Positions 53,240 to 61,835 of a stretch of 64,000 nucleotides of DNA are shown here, piece after piece. The stretch spans positions 62,001 to 126,000 of the forward strand of contig NZ_FOSL01000006.1 of NCBI RefSeq assembly GCF_900114255.1, given 5' to 3'. The position numbers and the translations under genes were made by a program. The notes under the pieces are model-generated. The model was not told where the DNA came from. It was given only the letters and a program-made list of their open reading frames with translations, and searched no databases. The stretch is from Neomesorhizobium albiziae (GTDB lineage: Bacteria > Pseudomonadota > Alphaproteobacteria > Rhizobiales > Rhizobiaceae). Numbering within the stretch: position 1 is the first letter of the stretch; each line of letters opens with the position of its first letter.

Positions 53240-53779
53240 TCAAGCCGCCGGAAGTTCCGGATAGGTCGTCGGTTCGTCGGTCTCGCGCACGGCGATGGTA
53301 ACGATTTCGGCCTCGTCAGCCCATGAAGGGCCTTCGCCGCGCACCGACAGCGCGTCGGCGATCATCACGTGCGTCATGGCCGAAAGCGTGTCGCCGCTGG
53401 GCTCTTCCGGCCACGAAAACACCGCTTCCAGCAGCATGCCGAATTTCACGTTGTGGCAAACGAAATCGAGATCGATATGCCAGTGCTTCGGCGGCGGGCC
53501 GACGGGCGTGCGCGGCACATCGGGCAGTTCGTGCACTTGCGCCACGTGGATCGTCGCCGGCCTTGCATCGTCGATGTCCTGATGGGCGAAAGCGGCGATG
53601 GCGTCGGCGCGGTAATGCTCCAGAAGGTCCTCCGCCTCCGGCCGCTCCGGCCAGTTGAGGAAGCCGCCCACCCAGACGGAATTGTTCTCTTCGTCGATCA
53701 CCATGGCCGCGACATGGAAGCGGCGCAGTTTCTTCGGCGTATCGAAAACAAGCACGGAATGGGTTTCCTGCCCGGCCAT
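53240..53779 (-). CDS. Protein of unknown function
   Basis: 179 residues, acidic, no signal peptide. I do not recognise a family. Visible features are VWVGGFLNWPERPEAED, a Pro-rich centre (PRTPVGPPPKHWHIDLD) and a long C-terminal helix (TLSAMTHVMIADALSV). ATG at 53779 follows a GTG start codon candidate; no clear Shine-Dalgarno. It stands alone on the minus strand, downstream of the divergent Kazal gene's promoter. Confidence 0.6.
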   Translation of the reverse strand: MAGQETHSVLVFDTPKKLRRFHVAAMVIDEENNSVWVGGFLNWPERPEAEDLLEHYRADAIAAFAHQDIDDARPATIHVAQVHELPDVPRTPVGPPPKHWHIDLDFVCHNVKFGMLLEAVFSWPEEPSGDTLSAMTHVMIADALSVRGEGPSWADEAEIVTIAVRETDEPTTYPELPAA

Positions 53780-53899
53780 CACGACGGCATCGTCGCAACG
53801 AACCGGATGTTTCGCAAGATGGCGATTGCGTTTGGCGTGGCGGGCAGCGCATCTTCGGGCTACAGCGGTTACGGTGGGTGGGGCCGAGGGAGATTATTT

Positions 53900-54460
53900 A
53901 TGAGATTTTTCGCTTCGTTTTTCCGGTTGGGGGCGCTGGCGCTGCTGTTCGGCACGTTGCTTTCGGCTTGCGTGGTCGAGGAAGTTCCCGGGCCGGGGCC
54001 CGGACCGCGCCCGCTGCCGCCCGAGCGGCCACAGTTCTGCACCCGCGAATACGATCCGGTCTGCGCCCGGCGCGGCAACGACCGCCAGACCTTCCCGAAC
54101 GCGTGCCAGGCAGAGGCGCAGGGTTACCGGGTGATCCGCGGCGGCGAATGCCGCGGCGGCGGTGGCGGCGGCGAGGAACCGCGCTTCTGCACCCGCGAAT
54201 ATGCGCCGGTGTGCGCGCGTCGCGGCGGCGAACGGCAGACTTTCTCCAACTCCTGCGAGGCGGAGAACGCCGGTTTCCGCGTCATCTTCGGCGGCGAATG
54301 CCGTGGCGGTGGAGGTGGCGGCGGTGGCGAGGAACCGCGCTTCTGCACCCGCGAATATGCGCCGGTGTGCGGGCGTCGCGGCGGTGAACGCCAGACCTTC
54401 TCCAATTCCTGCGAGGCGGACAATGCCGGCTACAGGGTCGTCGCGGACGGCCCCTGCTGA
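53900..54460 (+). CDS. Lipoprotein with three Kazal-like domains
   Basis: 186 residues. A signal peptide ends at LLSAC with lipid Cys24. A Pro/Gly-rich linker is followed by three Kazal-like units at 47-84, 97-134 and 149-186, separated by poly-Gly linkers. Each unit has four Cys, fewer than the six of a classical Kazal domain. DNA for units 2 and 3 is nearly identical, with 46 bp unchanged at a 156-bp offset, which shows recent duplication. Could be a serine-protease inhibitor on the cell surface. The ATG at 53900 gives the lipobox. Confidence 0.88.
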   Translation: MRFFASFFRLGALALLFGTLLSACVVEEVPGPGPGPRPLPPERPQFCTREYDPVCARRGNDRQTFPNACQAEAQGYRVIRGGECRGGGGGGEEPRFCTREYAPVCARRGGERQTFSNSCEAENAGFRVIFGGECRGGGGGGGGEEPRFCTREYAPVCGRRGGERQTFSNSCEADNAGYRVVADGPC

Positions 54461-54482
54461 GGCAGCCTTCAATCACATCGGA

Positions 54483-54502
54483 GCCCCGCTTGCGCGGGGC
54501 TT
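54483..54502 (+). terminator. Terminator-like stem-loop after the Kazal gene
   Basis: AGCCCCGC and GCGGGGCTT pair around TTGC, starting 23 bp beyond the stop. No T-run follows; the family 2 repeat begins right after. Confidence 0.5.
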
Positions 54503-54503
54503 C

Positions 54504-54557
54504 GGCAAAAACAAGCAGTTGGAGCGAGTTATCTGAAAGAACCGGAACCGCTCTGAG
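54504..54557 (+). repeat. Dispersed repeat, family 2, partial copy C
   Basis: Matches the second half of copy B: CGGCAAAAACAAGCAGTTGGA, then AAAGAACCGGAACCGC. The first half is replaced by the Kazal gene's stem-loop. A short internal deletion removes part of the CCGGTTC arm, so its hairpin is not complete. Confidence 0.75.
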
Positions 54558-54565
54558 CGGGAGCT

Positions 54566-55939
54566 TCAGGCGCCTTCGCGCGCGGTGATCAAGCCAAGCA
54601 GCTTGGCGGCAAGCGCGCCGTAATCCTCGTCGTAGTGATGGCCGCCGGCAACCTTCAACCTCCGCATCGCGGCAAGAGCGGGATCAACGCAGGCGGTGTC
54701 ATCCTCCTCGTCCTCGCCATAGACGCAGAGCACGCGATCGAGCGGAAGCGCCGCGATTGCCGGTACGACCGGATGGTCGCCGTCGAGGCCGAGCCAGCTG
54801 CCCACCGTCACCTGGAAGCGCGTCGAAGTGCTGGGGCTGAGCAGTCCGACGAACCGGATGCGGTCGCGCAGTTCCTGCGGGAGTTTCGGCCAGGCGAAAG
54901 GAAATGTGTCGGCGCCGAAGGAATAACCGAGCACCGCCAGGGGCAGTTTTCCCGAAGGATCGGCACGCGCGATGATGTCGGCGGCGTCCTTGGCGACACT
55001 TTCCGGCGAGCGTTCCGACCAGAAGTACTGGAGTGAATCGACGCCTACCACCTGCACGCCATGCTGGGCCAGCCAGTCGCCGACCGACTTGTCGATGTCG
55101 CGCCAGCCGCCGTCACCCGAATAGAAAAGGGCAAGCGCCTGCGGCTTGGTGGTCGTTGGGATGTCGACGATCGGCAAGGCCTGGGCGAGCGCGTCATGCT
55201 TGGCTGCTTCGGAGATCGCGTCGAGCGCCATGGCCATTCGGGCCGCGGGATCGGCGGAGGTCTTGCCGATAGTACGGTTGAACCGCTCGTCTCCGACGGC
55301 ACTTTCGCCGGCAAGCGGCTGTTCGCTCACAAGCACGGCCGTCGCCGGAAGCGGCGCATCGAGCGCGTAGGAGAAGCCGCCGCCCGTTTCGGGCGTTGGC
55401 TTGGCGCCTTCGCAGACTGGCAGTCGGGTGCGCAGCACAGGCGCGGGATCGAGCGCGACTGCTCCGGCAACGGTTGCCGCCGGCGCGTCGGCCACTGCCG
55501 CATAGGCCAGTGTTCCGCCTTCTCCCAGGCCGGCGACGACGGGATGGAAATAGCTGTCGAGCGAAAGGGTGCGTTGCGCTTCCTTCGCCAGTTCTTCGAT
55601 GTCGGAGCCGAGATAGACACATTCTCCGTCGTCCGCGTCGAGCTGCTTGCGCCACATTTCGAGATCAATCGGCAGAACGATCAGGCCGCGCTTTTTCAGC
55701 GCCTCGGCAAAGTCGCGGTCAGCCTTCTTTGTCCCACCCTTGTCGGAAACGAGGATTACGAGCCCTGTCGCGGGGCCGTCCGGCTGCATTACGGGGATAG
55801 CTTCCAACTGGTCGCCGTCGACGGTCACGGCGGGGCCGGGATCGTAGAGGCGCGCAATCGCATCCTGGAAATAGAACCCGCAGGCGGCCGCGGCGACGGC
55901 GGCGATTGCGCCTGGAATGAGCAGTTTTCGCAGGGTCAT
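54566..55939 (-). CDS. acvB: AcvB/VirJ-family lysyl-phosphatidylglycerol hydrolase-like protein
   Basis: 457 residues with a signal peptide (PGAIAAVAAAACGF). The C-terminal part is an alpha/beta hydrolase with the nucleophile motif GYSFGAD (Ser340). In Agrobacterium AcvB hydrolyses lysyl-phosphatidylglycerol made by LpiA. Here the gene overlaps the stop of the lpiA gene (ATGA), consistent with the known lpiA-acvB operon. The ATG at 55939 is fixed by this overlap; the upstream open frame is inside lpiA. Confidence 0.9.
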   Translation of the reverse strand: MTLRKLLIPGAIAAVAAAACGFYFQDAIARLYDPGPAVTVDGDQLEAIPVMQPDGPATGLVILVSDKGGTKKADRDFAEALKKRGLIVLPIDLEMWRKQLDADDGECVYLGSDIEELAKEAQRTLSLDSYFHPVVAGLGEGGTLAYAAVADAPAATVAGAVALDPAPVLRTRLPVCEGAKPTPETGGGFSYALDAPLPATAVLVSEQPLAGESAVGDERFNRTIGKTSADPAARMAMALDAISEAAKHDALAQALPIVDIPTTTKPQALALFYSGDGGWRDIDKSVGDWLAQHGVQVVGVDSLQYFWSERSPESVAKDAADIIARADPSGKLPLAVLGYSFGADTFPFAWPKLPQELRDRIRFVGLLSPSTSTRFQVTVGSWLGLDGDHPVVPAIAALPLDRVLCVYGEDEEDDTACVDPALAAMRRLKVAGGHHYDEDYGALAAKLLGLITAREGA

Positions 55940-58590
55940 TTGCGCATCATCTCCAATGGGCCGCCATTGATCAAAGTGGTGACGTCGATCAGGGCGCGGG
56001 GCGTGTCGAGCCCGGGCGGGCAGATCAGGTAATGTGGCGTCCAGACCGGATCGAACTTGTTCTTGAACGCCCGCAAGCCGTCGAAATTGTAGAGATCGGC
56101 GCCACGCCGGTAGAGGAACGAGCCGAAGCGGTTCCATCGCGAGGCGAGCCGGCTGTCGGACAGGCCAGACAGCGGGGCCGCGCCCAGATTGAACCAGCGA
56201 AAGCCTTCATCGCGCGCCGCGAGCAGCAGCCGGGCAAAAAGCGCTTCCATAGTGGCGGCGGGCGCCCCAGGCTTGGAGCGCATCAGATCGACGCTGAACT
56301 CTTCGAGGTCGCCGCTGCGCCAGACATTGGCGAAAGCGACGATCTCGTCGCCCTTGCGCATGACTGCGCAATCGAAATGCCTGACGTAGTTCTCGTCGAA
56401 GAAGCCGAGCGAAAAACCCTTCTCCTTGCCACCCTTGCCCTCCAGCCAGGCGTCCGACACCGCCCGCAACTCCTGCAGCATCGCCGGGACGCGGGCCCTG
56501 TCCACGATCTCGAAGACGAGCCCGTCCTTCTCGGCGCGGCGCGCCGCGTAACGCAATGGTTGGCGGCGGGGCCCTTCGAGGGAGAATTGGGTGAGGTCGA
56601 CGCGCGCGACCTCGCCGAGCTTCAGCGCGATCAGCCCCATGTCCAGGAACAGCGGCAGGCTGTCGGGGCCGACCTCGTAGAAGACCGTGCGAGCGGCGAG
56701 CCGGTCGGCCATCTCCCGGAAAGACCAGGCGAGTTCCACGCGGGTTTCGGGATCGCCGACGGGCTCGCCCATTGCGATCAGGCTGCCGCCGGAGCGCGCA
56801 TACATGATGAAGCCGCGGTCCCCTGGCGCCATCAGGAATTGCTTGTCGCCGAGCAGGGCGAGCGCCGCCGAGGTATCGTGGGCCTGGGCGACCAAATCCG
56901 GGACGACCGGCGGTATCGTCCCGGCCACATGCTTGCGGTCGGCGCGGCTGTGGATGGCGGTATCGAGCGCGACGGCGGCGATGACCAGCGCGACCATGAC
57001 GGCGGCGCGCAGGAAACGCGGCGCATCGGCCTGCAGTGCGAACTGCCACCAGAGCACGTTCGAATATTCGACATGGCGATAGACGAAGAGGCCGATCCAG
57101 AGCGCCACAAGCGCTGTCGTGCCGACGCTCGCCAGCCACCCCCAGGAAAGATCGAGAATTCGGCTGGCGCTGCCGCGGTAGAAGGAGTCGCGGAAGACCA
57201 CAAGCGCGCCCGAGAGCAGGCAGAGCAGCATCGCCTCTTCCCAATCGAAACCCTTGAAGATCGACAGCACGGCGCCGCAGCCGAACAGGATGAGGGCGGC
57301 GACCCAGGCGCGTCTCAGCCGCCTTCCCAATCCGCGCGCGACGATCAGCATGGCGACGGCCACAAAGCTTGCGCCCAGATGCGACAGCTCGATGAACGGC
57401 AAGGGAATGAAATCCGCCAGGAATTCGAGCCGGTCGGAGACCGCGGGAGTAGCCGTCGAAAACAAAAGAATGATGCCGCCGAGGAATGTTATGCCGGCCG
57501 AAACGGGCGGCACCAGCGGCTCGAGCAGCCGCGCGGTGGTGCGCACGCCTTTGCCGACATGTTCGCGATGGCGGATGATCTCGGAGACGATGAGCCCAAG
57601 CGTCGCGACCAGGAAGGGCAGCAGCGTGTAGATGGCGCGGTAGGCGAGCAGGGCCGCCAGCGCCTCGGTGTTGCGGCCGATGCCGAGCGCGGCGATGATC
57701 GTCGCCTCGAATGCGCCGAGGCCGCCGGGCGAATGGCTGGCGATGCCGACGACGGTGGCCAGCACGAAGACCAGGGCAAAGACGATCGGGCCGGTCGTCA
57801 CAGTGTCGGGCATCAGCACATAAAGGGTGGCAGCGGCAGCCGAGATGTCGACTATGCCGGCGGCGATCTGGATCATTGCGCCGCGCGAGCTCGGCAGCCG
57901 CGCCGAAACCTTTCCTATCGTCAAGGTGCGCTCGCCGCCGGAAAGCCAGAAAATGAAAAGCGCCATGCCGCCCACGATGGCCGCGCCGAGCGCGATATCG
58001 ATGCCGGGGCCAAGTTGCGACAGCCAGGGCAGGTCTTGCGGATCGGCAAGCAGCGCAATGCCGACGAGAACAGCAAATGCCATCCAGATCGAAAGCCAGG
58101 AGGTTCCGATGATGCGGCCGATGTCCTGAACCGGGATGCCCTCGGCCGCATAGATGCGATAGCGCAGCGCACCGCCGGTGAGCAGCGAGAAACCGAGCGC
58201 GTTGGAGACGGCATAGCCGGCTGCGCCAGCCATCGCCGAAACGTGCCGCGGAATGCGGCCGCGCGCTACCGTTTCAACCGCCACCACGTCGTAAAGTGCG
58301 ATCGCGGCGAAACTCAGCGCCGTGAAGCCGATCGCATAGGCCAGGTGGAGGGTGGGTATCTGCCCGACAGCATCGAACACGCCCGACAGTGAGATGCCGT
58401 GTATCAGCTGGTGCAGCACATACACCGCGATGGCGACGATGGCGACGCCGAGGACGGGCAACAGGAAACGTTTCACGGGCAGGCCTGTGCGCCTGGCGGT
58501 GGCGGGTTCGTCATCACGTCCCGCTAATGCGGCTGAAGATCCTTCGGCAGTGGACATGGCTTGAACATCGATCGATGCAGCAGATTTCAT
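55936..58590 (-). CDS. lpiA: Lysyl-phosphatidylglycerol synthase/flippase (MprF/LpiA)
   Basis: 884 residues. About 12-14 transmembrane helices (about 40-560) form the flippase part; the C-terminal DUF2156 domain (about 580-870) is the aminoacyl-transferase that uses Lys-tRNA to make lysyl-phosphatidylglycerol. Visible are KGKGGKEKGFSLGFFDENYV near the C-terminus and ALLGDKQFLMAPGDRGFIMY. The cationic lipid lowers membrane charge, and lpiA is acid-induced in rhizobia. The ATG at 58590 is preceded by GGGGAG; a TTG 21 bp upstream is possible. It shares a 165-bp divergent region with sqdB. Confidence 0.93.
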   Translation of the reverse strand: MKSAASIDVQAMSTAEGSSAALAGRDDEPATARRTGLPVKRFLLPVLGVAIVAIAVYVLHQLIHGISLSGVFDAVGQIPTLHLAYAIGFTALSFAAIALYDVVAVETVARGRIPRHVSAMAGAAGYAVSNALGFSLLTGGALRYRIYAAEGIPVQDIGRIIGTSWLSIWMAFAVLVGIALLADPQDLPWLSQLGPGIDIALGAAIVGGMALFIFWLSGGERTLTIGKVSARLPSSRGAMIQIAAGIVDISAAAATLYVLMPDTVTTGPIVFALVFVLATVVGIASHSPGGLGAFEATIIAALGIGRNTEALAALLAYRAIYTLLPFLVATLGLIVSEIIRHREHVGKGVRTTARLLEPLVPPVSAGITFLGGIILLFSTATPAVSDRLEFLADFIPLPFIELSHLGASFVAVAMLIVARGLGRRLRRAWVAALILFGCGAVLSIFKGFDWEEAMLLCLLSGALVVFRDSFYRGSASRILDLSWGWLASVGTTALVALWIGLFVYRHVEYSNVLWWQFALQADAPRFLRAAVMVALVIAAVALDTAIHSRADRKHVAGTIPPVVPDLVAQAHDTSAALALLGDKQFLMAPGDRGFIMYARSGGSLIAMGEPVGDPETRVELAWSFREMADRLAARTVFYEVGPDSLPLFLDMGLIALKLGEVARVDLTQFSLEGPRRQPLRYAARRAEKDGLVFEIVDRARVPAMLQELRAVSDAWLEGKGGKEKGFSLGFFDENYVRHFDCAVMRKGDEIVAFANVWRSGDLEEFSVDLMRSKPGAPAATMEALFARLLLAARDEGFRWFNLGAAPLSGLSDSRLASRWNRFGSFLYRRGADLYNFDGLRAFKNKFDPVWTPHYLICPPGLDTPRALIDVTTLINGGPLEMMRK

Positions 58591-58710
58591 GGCTCTCTGC
58601 TCCCCGATCAAGGCCGGATTTCGACAACATCGCCGCGAAATGAAGTATGTTTGAGATATGTTCGGGCTGTCTTCCGCCGGTTCATTGGTATTTCATTTCT
58701 GTCACAAATG

Positions 58711-58722
58711 TCGGATATCCGA
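58711..58722. promoter_or_regulatory. Palindrome in the lpiA-sqdB divergent promoter region
   Basis: TCGGATATCCGA is a 12-bp perfect palindrome 34 bp upstream of the sqdB ATG. It may be an operator or a chance palindrome; no regulator gene is adjacent. Confidence 0.35.
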
Positions 58723-58755
58723 TGGTGGCCAGGGCGCATTGAGCGGAGTGATTCG

Positions 58756-59976
58756 ATGAAGATTGCGATTCTCGGTGGGGACGGTTTCGTTGGCTGGCCA
58801 ACCTCTCTCCATCTCTCCGACCAGGGCCACGAGATCCACATTCTCGACAATCTGTCGCGGCGCTGGATCGACACGGAACTCGGCGTGCAGTCGCTGACGC
58901 CGATGGACTCGATTCAGGAGCGCACCCGCATCTGGCACCAGGAGACCGGGCGCCGCATCCATTTCCATCTGATCGACCTGGCGCGCGACTACGAAGTGCT
59001 GAAGCGCTGGCTGGGCGACAACCGCCCGGACGCCGTTATCCATTTCGCCGAACAGCGCGCAGCCCCCTATTCGATGAAAAGCGACCGCCACAAGAACTAT
59101 ACGGTCAACAACAACGTCAACGCCACTCACAACCTGCTCAATGCCTTGGTCGAGCTCGATCTCGACGCCCATCTCGTCCATCTCGGCACGATGGGCGTCT
59201 ACGGCTATTCGACTGTCGGCGCGGCGATCCCGGAAGGCTATCTGCCGGTCGGCATCGAAACCATCGGCGGCGAGACGGTGAAGCAGGATATCCTCTATCC
59301 GGCCAATCCCGGCTCGATCTACCACATGACCAAGTGCCTGGATCAACTGCTTTTCCAGTTTTACGCCAAGAACGACGGCCTCAGGATAACCGACCTGCAT
59401 CAGGGCATCGTCTGGGGCACGCACACGGAACAGACGAGGCGGCATGTGCAGTTGATCAACCGGTTCGACTACGACGGCGATTATGGCACCGTACTCAACC
59501 GCTTCCTGATCCAGGCGGCCATCGGCTATCCGTTGACCGTGCATGGCACCGGCGGCCAGACGCGCGCCTTCATCCATATCCAGGATTCCGTGCGCTGCAT
59601 CGAACTGGCGCTCAAGAATGCGCCGAAGCGCGGGGAAAAGGTCAAGATCTTTAACCAGATGACCGAAACGCACCGGGTGCGCGATCTGGCCGAACTGGTT
59701 GCCGGCATGGCCGGCGCCAAGGTCGCTTACCTGCCCAATCCGCGCAAGGAAGCCGCCGAGAACGACCTCGTCGTGCATAATGAGCAGTTCCTCGAACTCG
59801 GCCTCGAACCGATCACGCTGGAGACAGGCCTGCTCTCGGAAGTGGTCGACGTGGCGAAGAAATACGCCTATCGCGTCGACCGCAACCGCGTGCCGGCGGT
59901 TTCGGCCTGGACAAAGGATATCGCGGCCACCATCGAGCGCGATCCAGAGGGCAAGCGGCTGAAGAGCGTGTCGTGA
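58756..59976 (+). CDS. sqdB: UDP-sulfoquinovose synthase
   Basis: 406 residues, SDR fold. The Rossmann motif GGDGFVG (7-13), Thr145 in LGTMGVYG and the catalytic YHMTK (Tyr189, Lys193) are all present. Converts UDP-glucose and sulfite to UDP-sulfoquinovose for the sulfolipid SQDG. GAGCGGAG lies upstream of the ATG at 58756. It is the first gene of sqdBDC; the sqdD start is 28 bp after its stop. Confidence 0.95.
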   Translation: MKIAILGGDGFVGWPTSLHLSDQGHEIHILDNLSRRWIDTELGVQSLTPMDSIQERTRIWHQETGRRIHFHLIDLARDYEVLKRWLGDNRPDAVIHFAEQRAAPYSMKSDRHKNYTVNNNVNATHNLLNALVELDLDAHLVHLGTMGVYGYSTVGAAIPEGYLPVGIETIGGETVKQDILYPANPGSIYHMTKCLDQLLFQFYAKNDGLRITDLHQGIVWGTHTEQTRRHVQLINRFDYDGDYGTVLNRFLIQAAIGYPLTVHGTGGQTRAFIHIQDSVRCIELALKNAPKRGEKVKIFNQMTETHRVRDLAELVAGMAGAKVAYLPNPRKEAAENDLVVHNEQFLELGLEPITLETGLLSEVVDVAKKYAYRVDRNRVPAVSAWTKDIAATIERDPEGKRLKSVS

Positions 59977-60004
59977 CTTCGGTTCGGCCCGGATTCGAAA
60001 TTCG

Positions 60005-60826
60005 TTGAGCGCCGGACGCCACGCCTATGTGACGCTCGTCACCAATCGCGACTATGCGATGGGTGCGCTGGCGCTGGTCCGCTCCCTGCGCTTGACCGGC
60101 ACGCAGGCGGATATCGTCGTTTTGCACACCGGCGGCGTGGTCGCCGACGATTTGACGCCGCTGGCCGGCCTCGGCGCCAGATTGATCCTCGCGGAACTCC
60201 TGCCGACATCGGATGCCTTCAACGAGCGGCATGCACGCGCCAGGCTGCATGCCGAGGCGCCATTCACCAAGGGCAACAAGCCGGCGTTCCACACGCCGCT
60301 CGACAATTTCGCCAAGCTGCGGCTTTGGCAGCTGACCGAATACGAAAAATGCGTGTTCATCGACGCCGACGCGTTGGTGCTGAAAAACATCGACAGGCTG
60401 TTCGGCTACCCCGAATTTTCCGCCGCGCCCAATGTCTATGAAACACTGGCCGATTTTCACCGGCTGAATTCCGGAGTGTTCGTCGCCGCGCCTTCGGAAA
60501 CGACATTTGCCGCGATGCTTGAAAAGCTCGACCGGCCCGGCGCTTTCTGGAAGCGCACCGACCAGAGTTTCCTGCAGGAGTTTTTCCCGGACTGGCATGG
60601 CCTGCCGGTGTTTTCCAACATGCTGCAATATGTCTGGTTCAACCTGCCGGAACTGTGGGACTGGAAGTCGATCGCCGTCGTGCACTACCAGTATGAAAAG
60701 CCGTGGGAACGTGATCATCCGAAGGCGGAGAAGCTCAAGCCGTTGATCGATCTCTGGCACGCCTTCCACAGTGGCGAAGGCATTCCCGACATCGCCAGCC
60801 TGGACAATCCGGCGCCCGCCAGATGA
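60005..60826 (+). CDS. sqdD: SqdD-like glycosyltransferase (GT8/glycogenin type)
   Basis: 273 residues. The donor-metal motif DAD (120-122 in CVFIDADALVL) and a family 8 fold start (AYVTLVTNRDYAMGALAL) are visible, as in glycogenin-like SqdD of Rhodobacter and Sinorhizobium. Probably involved in sulfolipid assembly, although which step is not settled in the literature. It starts with TTG at 60005, 28 bp after sqdB. The sqdC start overlaps its end by 4 bp. Confidence 0.88.
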   Translation: MSAGRHAYVTLVTNRDYAMGALALVRSLRLTGTQADIVVLHTGGVVADDLTPLAGLGARLILAELLPTSDAFNERHARARLHAEAPFTKGNKPAFHTPLDNFAKLRLWQLTEYEKCVFIDADALVLKNIDRLFGYPEFSAAPNVYETLADFHRLNSGVFVAAPSETTFAAMLEKLDRPGAFWKRTDQSFLQEFFPDWHGLPVFSNMLQYVWFNLPELWDWKSIAVVHYQYEKPWERDHPKAEKLKPLIDLWHAFHSGEGIPDIASLDNPAPAR

Positions 60827-61716
60827 CGGCGACGCTGGTTTCCGGCGGCACCGGTTTCGTCGGCCGCTTCATCGTCGAAAACCTGCTGGCGGCGGGGCAC
60901 GCAGTCACCGTGATGGGCCGCACCGCGCCGCCGCAGGGTTTCTTTTCGGCACCGGTGCGTTTTGTCGAAGGGACGCTTGACCCGTCGCGTGACCAGTCCG
61001 CTGCTTTCGACGGCATCGATTGCTTCATTCACGCCGCCTTCGATCATGTGGCGGGAAAATACCGTGGCGGGGAGGGCGACGACGCGGCCGGCTTTCGCTT
61101 CCGCAATAGGGAGGGTTCGGCAGCACTGTTCGCGGCCGCGAAGGCGCGGGGCGTCAGCCGCGCGGTCTTTCTTTCGAGCCGTGCCGTTTACGGCACCCAG
61201 CCGGCCGGCGCGTTGCTCGATGAAGAGACGCCGCCGCATCCCGATACGCTCTACGGCCAGGTAAAACTGGCGAGCGAAGAAGATCTGAAGGCCATGAGCG
61301 GGGCAGATTTCTGCGGCGCCAGCCTGCGCGTCACCGGCGTCTACGGACCGGGCGGCCACGGCCGCGAGGACAAATGGGCGGATCTCTTCCGCGACTATCT
61401 CGCTGGCCGGCCGATATTGCCACGCGCGGGAACCGAGGTTCACGGCGACGATGTCGGCGCGGCGGTGCGGTTGATGCTTGAGGCGCCCGAACCGAAGGTG
61501 TCGGGCGAAATCTTCAACGTCTCGGACCTGCTTGTCGACCGCCACGATCTGCTGTCGATGCTTCGCGATAGCGCCGGAAGTTTGCATCCGTTGCCGGACC
61601 GCGCCGACCATTCCGCGGCGAATGTCATGGCCACCGCGAAAATACGGGCGCTCGGCTGGCGTCCCGGCGGCGTCGCATCGCTCGAAAACTTCGTCCGGTC
61701 GCAAGCGGCCGGCTAG
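60823..61716 (+). CDS. sqdC: NAD(P)-dependent epimerase/dehydratase (SqdC-like)
   Basis: 297 residues, SDR-type. The N-terminal GGTGFVG (8-14) and a YGQVK catalytic motif are visible. SqdC of other alphaproteobacteria is a small reductase-like protein encoded with sqdB and sqdD; assignment here rests on context and moderate resemblance. The ATG overlaps the sqdD stop (ATGA), so the three genes are one operon. Its TAG stop (61714-61716) lies within the first bases of a family 2 repeat. Confidence 0.78.
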   Translation: MTATLVSGGTGFVGRFIVENLLAAGHAVTVMGRTAPPQGFFSAPVRFVEGTLDPSRDQSAAFDGIDCFIHAAFDHVAGKYRGGEGDDAAGFRFRNREGSAALFAAAKARGVSRAVFLSSRAVYGTQPAGALLDEETPPHPDTLYGQVKLASEEDLKAMSGADFCGASLRVTGVYGPGGHGREDKWADLFRDYLAGRPILPRAGTEVHGDDVGAAVRLMLEAPEPKVSGEIFNVSDLLVDRHDLLSMLRDSAGSLHPLPDRADHSAANVMATAKIRALGWRPGGVASLENFVRSQAAG

Positions 61717-61816
61717 AGCATTTTGCAGCCAAATGGAATCATTTGGCGTCCGCATAAATGCGGCAAAACAAATAGTTGGAGCGTGTTACCGGTTCTGAAA
61801 GAACCGGAACCGCCCT
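61713..61816 (+). repeat. Dispersed repeat, family 2, copy B (most complete)
   Basis: Contains three perfect hairpins: CCAAATG-GAAT-CATTTGG (61729-61746), CGCAT-AA-ATGCG (61751-61762), and CCGGTTC-TGAAA-GAACCGG (61789-61807). It lies between the convergent sqdC and coiled-coil genes and begins on the sqdC stop codon. It may serve as their shared terminator. Confidence 0.88.
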
Positions 61817-61835
61817 GGAAGCCGTCCTGAGGCTT

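Noticed and set aside
54566-55939. Reading the VirJ/AcvB gene as a plasmid virulence gene
   Set aside because: It is coupled to lpiA, the known chromosomal lipid-hydrolase arrangement, and no vir genes are nearby.
56032-58392. A 786-residue open frame opposite lpiA
   Set aside because: Antisense to a clearly conserved gene; low-complexity composition and no motif.
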